A DNA stretch of 64,000 bases. Origin: JBDTSW01 sp963797835 (GTDB lineage: Bacteria; Actinomycetota; Thermoleophilia; Solirubrobacterales; 70-9). The notes under the pieces were generated by a model. The model searched no databases and was not told the DNA's origin. It saw only the letters and a list, made by a program, of their open reading frames with translations. Of this stretch, positions 52,949 to 59,966 are shown piece after piece. Every line of letters begins with the position of its first letter. The first letter of the stretch is position 1. Where the stretch lies: positions 1 to 64,000 of the forward strand of contig CAWCRN010000015.1 in the NCBI GenBank assembly GCA_963797835.1, in the 5' to 3' direction. The position numbers were made by a program, and so were the translations under genes.

Positions 52949-53596
52949 CTAGTCCGCTTCGTAGAGGCTCTCGCGGGCGAGCATCGTCATCCGGCGGTCC
53001 CAGAGGACGACGTCGAGGTAGTGGTCGTCGCCGAACCCGTGCACGGCGTCGACGGCGATCAGGGTGAAGCGGCCGTCGTTGATCGCCGTCTGGTCGATCG
53101 TCTCCTCGTCGAGCTCGGCGGTGGCCGCGACCGCGCCGCGGACCAGCGGCAGGCCCCAGATCAGCGTCACGTCACCCCCGCGGTCGCCGTCGGCATGCCA
53201 GTGGCCGATCACGTCGTCGTTGAGATCCACCTTCCACTCGGGGTTGTCGTCTGCGGTGACGTCTGTGAAGTCGGCGCTGGCCTGGAGGTCGGTGGGCTCG
53301 CCGTCCTCGGGGCGGACGAAGGAGACATGACCGAAGAACTCCACCCTGGGGTCGTCCGTCTCCTCGCCTTGGGTCGAATCTCCGATGGCAGGCACGTAGA
53401 CCCGCCCACCCCAGGCCCGCTCGGGGAACCAGACGAGGCTTTCGGGGTCGAGTTCGGCGCCGGCTTCGCCCGCCAGCGGTTCGCAGGCAGCGCCGAACGC
53501 CTCCGCCAGGCGCTCCTCGAAGCGGCCGTATGGGGCCTTCTCCTGCGGCGCGTCGGCGATGTAGCGGGGATAGGGGCGTCCGGTGGGGGGCGTCAT
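52949..53596 (-). CDS. Conserved-looking soluble protein of unknown function
   Basis: A 215-residue protein from ATG 53596 (MTPPTGRPYPRYIADAPQEK). It is acidic and strand-rich, with WFPERAWGGRVYVPAIGDST, FFGHVSFVRPEDGEP, DLNDDVIGHWHADGDRGGDV and a C-terminal HYLDVVLWDRRMTMLARESL. No signal peptide, membrane helix or catalytic motif is evident. Codon use matches its neighbours. It may bind a ligand; no function is assigned. Confidence 0.6.
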   Translation of the reverse strand: MTPPTGRPYPRYIADAPQEKAPYGRFEERLAEAFGAACEPLAGEAGAELDPESLVWFPERAWGGRVYVPAIGDSTQGEETDDPRVEFFGHVSFVRPEDGEPTDLQASADFTDVTADDNPEWKVDLNDDVIGHWHADGDRGGDVTLIWGLPLVRGAVAATAELDEETIDQTAINDGRFTLIAVDAVHGFGDDHYLDVVLWDRRMTMLARESLYEAD

Positions 53597-53637
53597 CGGT
53601 GCGCCACCCTACGTGAAATCGCGCGTAGACTCGTTGC

Positions 53638-54048
53638 GTGCGATTCTGCCTCGCCACCGCGCTGTTGCTCGGCGTCTTCGCCGTCGCGGCGTCCACGTCC
53701 GCCACCGCGGGCTCGGAGTTCAGGTCCGCTGTCCGGATCCTCGACGACGCCAACGGCGATCCGCCGGGGACGAAGCGCAACTACTACCCCCACTTCACCG
53801 GGACCGTGCGCTCGCCCAAGGACAAGTGCGAGGCGAAGCGAACCGTCAACCTCTTCCGGGAGGCCGGGAAGAAGGACGCGTTCGCCGGCAGCGACGAGAC
53901 CAACAAGCGAGGGCGGTTCCGGATCGTCGTCGACAAGCCGAACGAGAACGACTTCTACGCGATCGTCACCCCGCGGACGATCGGCGCCGGGGTGTGCGCG
54001 GAGGACAAGTCCCCCGTCTTCCACCACGACGGCTTCACGCCTCCGTAG
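53638..54048 (+). CDS. Small secreted protein
   Basis: A 136-residue exported protein from GTG 53638. A signal peptide MRFCLATALLLGVFAVAAST is followed by a single beta-rich domain with two cysteines in the mature part (KDKCEAKRTVNLFREAGKKD and GAGVCAED), likely a disulfide. The pattern YYPHFTGTVRSPKDKCEAKR resembles Ig-like or Greek-key envelope proteins of actinobacteria. Its stop converges with the beta-helix gene, 18 bases apart. Function unknown. Confidence 0.65.
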   Translation: MRFCLATALLLGVFAVAASTSATAGSEFRSAVRILDDANGDPPGTKRNYYPHFTGTVRSPKDKCEAKRTVNLFREAGKKDAFAGSDETNKRGRFRIVVDKPNENDFYAIVTPRTIGAGVCAEDKSPVFHHDGFTPP

Positions 54049-54066
54049 CCGGGCAGGCCCGCGCGG

Positions 54067-55938
54067 TCAGCCGCGGACGCGGCGGAAGCCGTACTTGGCG
54101 GGCTCGGGCTCGACGTTCGTCGCAACGTCGGTTGCGGTAACCCGGAACTTGTGGCGCCCGACCTTGACCCCTACCGCCTCCGGCGAGTCGCAGGCGAAGG
54201 CCGGCTTCTGGTCGAGCTGGCACATGAACGTTCCGGGCTCGTCGGCCTCGAACTTGAACTTCACCATCTTGCTCTTCGTCTTCTTGGGCGGGGTCTTGGT
54301 GAGGCTGGTGTCGGGCTCCGCCGTGTCCACCACGAACGAGACCGAATCCGGGCTGGCGTCCGTGTTGCCGGCGGAGTCCTTGGCGCGGACCGCAAAGCTG
54401 TTCGGGCCGTCGGCGAGCGGCCCGAGGTTGTGGAAGAACTCGTGTGAGCAGAGCCCGAAGGCCGCGCCGTTCTCGCTGCACTGGAAGGTCGCACCGGCCT
54501 CGCTCGAGAAGCCGATCGCCGGGATCACCTCGTTGATCACCTCGCCCTCGCCGGGCCCTGAGACGATCGTCGTCTCAGGCGGGTCGCAGTCGATCGCCGC
54601 CGGGACGAACTCGTCTGCGCCGATGTCGCGGCGGTCGACGCCGCCGGAGCACACCGGGGTCCCGTCGATCGCTCGGTCGTCGCCGTCGAAGTCGATGTCG
54701 CCGGCGCCGGGATCGGCGGGGTTGCCCAGGTCGATCATCGGCGAGCCGGGCGCGAGGTGAAGGTCGCCGTCGTCCGGGTCGACGAGCTGCGGGGCCGCAG
54801 TGGTCTGGAACGAGTTGCAGCCCGACGGATCGGTCCCGATCGCATCCGCGCGCGAGTGGGTGATCGTGCAGGTCGCGCCAGCCGCGTACAACGTGTCGAC
54901 GATGCTCGAGTCGAGCGCGAGGTCCGAGTTGGTGACACTGATCCCGCCGACGACGGTCACGTTCGTTGCCGAGACCTCGGACCCGGGTGCCGCGGGGGCG
55001 AAGAGCTCCAGCGCGACCTGAGTGTTGCCCCAGAGGCGGTCGCCCGCGAGGGTCACGTCCGTGTCGCCGCCGACGAAGACGCCGTACTGGTGGCCGGTGA
55101 CCTCGTTGCGGCGCAGGTCGACGTTGGTGGAGGGCCTGATCCCGGCCACAGCGTCCTGCGGAAAGACGCCGGGGCCCTCGACGAGGTTTCCGCGCACCAT
55201 CACCGTGCCGGTCGCGGAGCCGTCCGCCCGGATCCCCGCGGCGGCGAACGGGGCGCCGTGCGTGCCGGTGACCTCGTTCTGAGCCACCAGCACCTCGCCC
55301 GGCATGGCGCTCGCGGAGATCCCGATGTTCATCGCGGAGATCTCGTTGCCGGTGACCTCCACGTCCGCGGCGAACACGGCGATCCCGATCCGGCCCCGCG
55401 TCGCCGACGGGCTCGGATCGGTCACGGTGCTGTCGTGGATCGTGCTCCCGTCCGATCCGGGCTTGGCGTCGATCCCGACCGCGAACATCGCATCGGGGTC
55501 GTCTGCGACCACCGAGTCGACCTCGGCGGCGCCGTTCAGGACAACCCCGGTGGTGTCGCCACGGACATGGATCCCGCGCACGTGGCCCGCGCCCGAGGCG
55601 GCCACCGTGACGCCGGTACCGGCACCGCCGTCGACGATCGCAGGACCCGTGCCGTCAGCGGCGACGAAGTTCTGAAAGGCGAGCGAGCGCCCGTCGCCGA
55701 CCGTCACGGCCTCGGGGTAGCTGCCGTTGTCGATGAGGATCTCGTCGCCCGTGCCGGAGTTCGCCAGCGCGTAGGCGATCGTGTCGCAGGGGTTCGCCTG
55801 CGGGCAGGCGGTGTTCGAGTCGGCGCCGGTCTCGGCGTCGACGTAGCGATCGACCGCGGCGGCCGAGGCGGGCGCGAGCGCAAAGGCGAGCAGGCATGCG
55901 CCCACCGCCATACCCCTCCTGCCGAGCCTCCCTGCCAA
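54067..55938 (-). CDS. Secreted right-handed beta-helix protein
   Basis: A 623-residue exported protein. After a signal peptide (AVGACLLAFALAPASAAA) residues about 30-410 have the repeated turns of a parallel beta-helix, for example VDRYVDAETGADSNTACPQA, GTGDEILIDNGSYPEAVTVG and VRGIHVRGDTTGVVLNGAAE. The 'pectate-lyase-like/choice-of-anchor' ending (DPADPGAGDIDFDGDDRAID and RRDIGADEFVPA) is followed by two Ig-like modules (ATFQCSENGAAFGLCSHEFF, GTFMCQLDQKPAFACDSPEA). It may bind or cleave polysaccharide; no catalytic residues are obvious. ATG 55938. Confidence 0.8.
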   Translation of the reverse strand: MAGRLGRRGMAVGACLLAFALAPASAAAVDRYVDAETGADSNTACPQANPCDTIAYALANSGTGDEILIDNGSYPEAVTVGDGRSLAFQNFVAADGTGPAIVDGGAGTGVTVAASGAGHVRGIHVRGDTTGVVLNGAAEVDSVVADDPDAMFAVGIDAKPGSDGSTIHDSTVTDPSPSATRGRIGIAVFAADVEVTGNEISAMNIGISASAMPGEVLVAQNEVTGTHGAPFAAAGIRADGSATGTVMVRGNLVEGPGVFPQDAVAGIRPSTNVDLRRNEVTGHQYGVFVGGDTDVTLAGDRLWGNTQVALELFAPAAPGSEVSATNVTVVGGISVTNSDLALDSSIVDTLYAAGATCTITHSRADAIGTDPSGCNSFQTTAAPQLVDPDDGDLHLAPGSPMIDLGNPADPGAGDIDFDGDDRAIDGTPVCSGGVDRRDIGADEFVPAAIDCDPPETTIVSGPGEGEVINEVIPAIGFSSEAGATFQCSENGAAFGLCSHEFFHNLGPLADGPNSFAVRAKDSAGNTDASPDSVSFVVDTAEPDTSLTKTPPKKTKSKMVKFKFEADEPGTFMCQLDQKPAFACDSPEAVGVKVGRHKFRVTATDVATNVEPEPAKYGFRRVRG

Positions 55939-55982
55939 AGCGCGGCGCAGTGTACATGCGCGTCAACCCAGAACCTCGCGCG

Positions 55983-57023
55983 TCAGCCCAGAACCGCGCG
56001 CAGGTCGGCCGCCGCCCGCTCTGGCGGGTAGACGTTGACGTCGACGCCGGTCCCGAGCTCGAAACCGGCCCGGATCGTGAGGCGGGGGACGATGTCGACG
56101 TGCCAGCAGAACTCCTCGACGCCGCGTGGGGCGGTGCGCACCCAGAGGTTGAGCTGTGGCGGCGTGTCGAAGGCGCCCGCCAGCGTCCGCAGGGCTTCGC
56201 CGAGCATGTCCGTGCCAACGTCGCCGTCGTCCGCGAACGACGGCGACGGGCGGCGTGGAATGACCCGCAGCTCGAACGGCGAGCGCGAGGCCCACGGCGC
56301 GATGAGAAGGGCATCCTCGTCCACCGCGACGAGCCGGTCGCGGCGGCGGACCTCCTCGGTAGCGACGTCCCCGAGCAGGTGGCTGCCCATCGTGCGCTCG
56401 TGGTAGGCGGAGGTGCGCTCGCGCTCGCGGGCGATCTCGGCGGGAACGAAGTCGAGGGCGTAGAGCTGGGCGTGGCTGTGCTCGAGCGAGGCGCCCGCGG
56501 CGGGGCCCTCGTTCACGATCAGGTGGATGTAGGCGGCGTCGGGGTGGGCGCGCATCCGCTCGCGCCAGGCGGCGATCGCGGTCGGCAGGCGCCCCTCCGG
56601 CAGGGTGGCGAGGGTCGTCGCGTGCTCGGGCGCGTGGACGATGACCTCGTGCGAGCCGGTGGCCGCGCGCGATGCGAACAGGCTCGGCTCCGCCCCGCGG
56701 CGGCTCGCCCCGAGCGGGTCAGCCGAGTCCGCGAGCGCGGTCTCACCGCCGGCCTCCTCACCGCCGCCGAGCACCGGGTAGAGGTTCGGCACTGCGCGGG
56801 CGACCCAGCCCGGAGTGTCCGCCGCGCCCCCGCCAGGGCGATCGGCCCAAACCTCTGGCGGCGTACGGTCCTCGCGCCCCTCGCAAAAGGGGCACGTCTC
56901 TGCGGCGTCCGGTTTCGACCGGGCCGGTTCCGGAGCGAAGGCGTCGGGGCGCTCGGCCCGGCCGGGGGCGAGGATCGCCCGCAGCCCCGTGAGCTGGTCG
57001 ATGCGGACCTCTGGAGCGCTCAG
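55983..57023 (-). CDS. galT: Galactose-1-phosphate uridylyltransferase
   Basis: GalT exchanges UMP between UDP-glucose and galactose 1-phosphate in the Leloir pathway, or acts on a related sugar phosphate. The N-terminal domain has VRIDQLTGLRAILAPGRAER, CPFCEGREDRTPPE and NLYPVLGG. The active-site motif is LEHSHAQLYALDF (His-x-His with the UMP-accepting histidine), then later zinc/iron ligands and WHVDIVPRLT. Length about 346 is normal. No ATG or GTG opens the frame; CTG 57023 overlaps the slipin stop by four bases and is the best candidate. The stop is at 55983. Confidence 0.9.
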   Translation of the reverse strand: MSAPEVRIDQLTGLRAILAPGRAERPDAFAPEPARSKPDAAETCPFCEGREDRTPPEVWADRPGGGAADTPGWVARAVPNLYPVLGGGEEAGGETALADSADPLGASRRGAEPSLFASRAATGSHEVIVHAPEHATTLATLPEGRLPTAIAAWRERMRAHPDAAYIHLIVNEGPAAGASLEHSHAQLYALDFVPAEIARERERTSAYHERTMGSHLLGDVATEEVRRRDRLVAVDEDALLIAPWASRSPFELRVIPRRPSPSFADDGDVGTDMLGEALRTLAGAFDTPPQLNLWVRTAPRGVEEFCWHVDIVPRLTIRAGFELGTGVDVNVYPPERAAADLRAVLG

Positions 57024-57823
57024 GTCGAAGCCGGCGGGTCGGCGGGGTGCCGGGACGGCGGCCGCGGCTTGTTCTCCCGCGAGACGAAGGCGGACAGCAG
57101 GTCCATCGGCAGCGGGAAGACGATCGTCGTGTTCTGATTGACGCCCATCTCCAGCAGCGTCTGCAGGTAGCGGAGCTGGAGCGTCGCCGGGTTGTGGCTC
57201 ATGATGTCCGCCGCCTGGGAGAGCTTCTCCGCGGCCTGGAACTCGCCGTCGGCGGAGATCACCTTCGCGCGGCGCTCGCGCTCGGCCTCGGCCTGGCGCG
57301 CGATCGCCCGCTGCATGTCGGTGGGCAGCTCCACGTCCTTGACCTCGACCGTCGAGACCTTCACGCCCCACGGCTCGGTCTGCTCGTCGATGATCTGCTG
57401 CAGCTCGATGTTGAGCCGCTCGCGCTCGGCCAGCAGCGAGTCCAGCTCGGCCTTGCCCAGCACGGAGCGCAGCGTGGTCTGTGCTATCTGCGACGTGCCC
57501 AGGAGAAAGTTCTCGATCTCGGTCACGGCCTTGTTCGGGTCGATCACGCGGAAGTAGCAGACGGCGTTGACCCGCACGGTGACGTTGTCCCTCGTGATCA
57601 CCTCCTGGGGCGGCACGTTGAGGGTCACGGTGCGCAGGTCGACGCGGACCATCTGGTCGACGATCGGGATCAGCAGGATCAGCCCCGGGCCCTTCTGTGC
57701 GATCAGGCGACCGAGCCGGAAGACGACGCCGCGCTCGTACTCGCGGAGGATCCGCACCGAGGACGCCAGCAGGATCAGCACGAGGACCGCCAGCACGGCG
57801 ACGATGGCGATTCCGACTCCCAC
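57020..57823 (-). CDS. Slipin/stomatin-like SPFH-domain protein
   Basis: A 267-residue membrane protein. An N-terminal hydrophobic helix (IAIVAVLAVLVLILLASSV) precedes the SPFH/band-7 domain with REYERGVVFRLGRLIAQKGP, LRTVTLNVPPQEVITRDNVT and the coiled segment AELDSLLAERERLNIELQQI, DMQRAIARQAEAERERRAKV. The C-terminal tail is proline-rich. ATG 57823 overlaps the stop of nfeD. Slipin and NfeD are classic partners: NfeD cleaves the slipin C-terminus in archaea, a known family relationship. Confidence 0.92.
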   Translation of the reverse strand: MGVGIAIVAVLAVLVLILLASSVRILREYERGVVFRLGRLIAQKGPGLILLIPIVDQMVRVDLRTVTLNVPPQEVITRDNVTVRVNAVCYFRVIDPNKAVTEIENFLLGTSQIAQTTLRSVLGKAELDSLLAERERLNIELQQIIDEQTEPWGVKVSTVEVKDVELPTDMQRAIARQAEAERERRAKVISADGEFQAAEKLSQAADIMSHNPATLQLRYLQTLLEMGVNQNTTIVFPLPMDLLSAFVSRENKPRPPSRHPADPPAST

Positions 57824-59153
57824 TAGCTGCCTCCTCCTTCCTCGCTCACCGGCGCGACCCGGAGGGTCAGGCCGTCGACTTCCTCTACGCGCACTCTAAC
57901 GCCGGGCGGGATCGGCCCGTCCGCGCCCCGAGCCTCGGCCCGCCACAGCGCCCCCTCCACGAACACCTGCCCGGCGGGGTCGAGCACCTGCCGAACCTCG
58001 CCGACCGCCCCGACCAGCTCCTCCCAGCCGGTTCGGACCGGCCTCCGCCTCGCCTCGACCACCTTCTTCGCCGCGAAGGCGAGGAACCCGCCGATCGCCA
58101 CTCCGGCCACGATCACAACGGGCACCGAGACGTCAAGGGCCTCGGTGTTCGTGTCGTAGAGCAGGAGCCCCGCGAGAACGATCGCGATCACCCCCACCGC
58201 CCCGAGCACGCCCGATCCAGCGACGTGCGCCTCGGCGATGATCAGCCCGACGCCCAAGAACAACAGGGCGATCCCGGCGAAGGTGACGGGCAGCTGTGAC
58301 GTCCCGTAGAGGCCCATTAGGAAGCAGACCGCGCCGAGCGCGCCGGGGACGATCAGGCCGGGGCTGAAGATCTCGATCGCCAGGCCCAGGAGGCCGGCGG
58401 AGAGCAGCAGGAACGAGACGGTGGGGTTGACGATGATCTGCAGCAGGTCGAACTGGAGGGGCATGTCATGGCGCTCGATCACGAGGCCCTCGGTGTCCAG
58501 CGTCTGCGCCTTGGGGCCCTGCACCTCGAAGCCGTCCAACTGCTCGAGCAGATCCTCCTCGCTGGTGGCGACGATGTCGATCAGCCCCGCGTCGAGCGCC
58601 TCCGTCGCGGTGACGTTCTCGGCGTCGGTGACCATCAGCTCCGCAAGATCGCCGTCGCGGCCGTGGCCCTCGGCGAGGGCGCGGACGTAGGCGGCGGCGT
58701 CGTTCTCGATCTTCTGACCGAGGACCTCCCCCACGTCCTCGCCCCCGATCGAGACCGGCGAGGCGGAGCCGATGTTGGTCTGCGGCGCCATCGCAGCGAC
58801 GTCGGCGGCCTGGGTCACGAAGAGCCCCGCCGAGGCGGCGCGGGCCCCATCGGGAGAGACATAGACCACCACCGGCATCGGCGCGGCGATGATGTCCTGG
58901 ACGATCTCCCGCATCGAGGTGTCCAGGCCGCCGGGCGTGTCGAGCCGGATGATCACGAGCTCGGCGCCCTCGTCGGCGGCCTCGTCCAGGGCCTTGCCCA
59001 CCCAGGCCTCGGTCGCGGGGTCGATGGTGCCGGTCAACTCCATGGAGTAGGCGGTGCCGCTGGTCTTGACCCGGCGGCACTCGAAAGCAGACCGGCGGCC
59101 CCAACAACAACGGCAGTGAGGGGAAGGAGGAGGCGTAGGGCGCGCCGCGTCAC
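57823..59153 (-). CDS. NfeD-type membrane serine protease (frameshift near start)
   Basis: An NfeD1-type protein of about 443 residues. GTG 59153 gives a signal peptide VTRRALRLLLPLTAVVVGAA in one frame. After about 59080 the next frame reads VKTSGTAYSMELTGTIDPAT and the ClpP-like protease domain with TPGGLDTSMREIVQDIIAAP, SPDGARAASAGLFVTQAADV (catalytic serine) and GQKIENDAAAYVRALAEGHG (catalytic lysine). The rest has four or five membrane helices and an OB-fold domain (VEGALWRAEARGADGPIPPG). One base shift in the leader accounts for the break. Its stop overlaps the slipin start. Confidence 0.88.
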
Positions 59154-59218
59154 GGGCCAATTATCCGCCGTGTGGCGCCTCGGTCGCGCTATGCGGGACC
59201 AATGCGCCATGCGCCGAG

Positions 59219-59797
59219 CTATCGGGCGTAGCGGTCGATGTCGGCGGCGAGGGTGGCCTCGTCCGGATAGCCGCCGAGGTGGACGTAGGCCAACTCGCCC
59301 TCGGAGTCGTAGAAGCCGGTGGCCGGGAACTCGCGGGCGTTGTCGAGGAACTCGTCGGCGATCTCCTGGCCGGGGTCGAGGTAGCTCGGGTAGGGCAGAG
59401 GCAGCTCGCGAAGGAAGGTCTCCGCGGCCTCCTCGGTGTCGTCCGAGTCCACGCCGAGGAACGCGACCTCGCCGGCGCGCTCGTCGGCCTGGGACTGGAA
59501 GAACGGGAACTCGAACCGACACGGCCCGCACCATGAAGCCCACTTGTTGACGACCACGGGAGTGCCCTCGAGCTCGGCCAGCCTCTCGCCGAAGGCGTCG
59601 GGCCCGCCCTCCAGCAGCTGATTTGCCTCATCTCTCAATGCCCGGAGCTCCGGAGGCGCATCAGGGAGCGGCGCCGTCGCCTCCTCCAGCGAGACCTCCG
59701 ACTCGGGATTGCCCGCGTCGTCGTCGCCCCCGCCGCAGGCGCCAAATGCCAGCGCCAGCGCCAGTCCCGTGGCGGCGATGGCGTGTTTGCGGGTCAT
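59219..59797 (-). CDS. TlpA-like thioredoxin-fold lipoprotein
   Basis: A 192-residue exported thiol protein. Lipobox FGAC (cysteine 21) is followed by an acidic linker and the thioredoxin domain with W89-C90-GP-C93 in VVVNKWASWCGPCRFEFPFF, GVDSDDTEEAAETFLRELPL and the cis-Pro strand FPATGFYDSEGELAYVHLGG. It probably acts outside the membrane in reducing disulfides, such as those of cytochrome c or copper proteins. ATG 59797 is divergent from the helicase gene. Confidence 0.9.
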   Translation of the reverse strand: MTRKHAIAATGLALALAFGACGGGDDDAGNPESEVSLEEATAPLPDAPPELRALRDEANQLLEGGPDAFGERLAELEGTPVVVNKWASWCGPCRFEFPFFQSQADERAGEVAFLGVDSDDTEEAAETFLRELPLPYPSYLDPGQEIADEFLDNAREFPATGFYDSEGELAYVHLGGYPDEATLAADIDRYAR

Positions 59798-59966
59798 CCG
59801 TTGCTCGGGCTGGTACTTTTAGGGTCGGCTCCAATCCACGGAGCCCCGGAGAAGCCGCCGGTCGGGTCAGGGGAAAGTTCCGCCCGGCGTCCGCCTCCAT
59901 CGAGGTTACTGCGCTCCCCGTCCCCTGTTCGGATCAGCGGCGCGGAGCCCGACAGCTCTCCCACTC

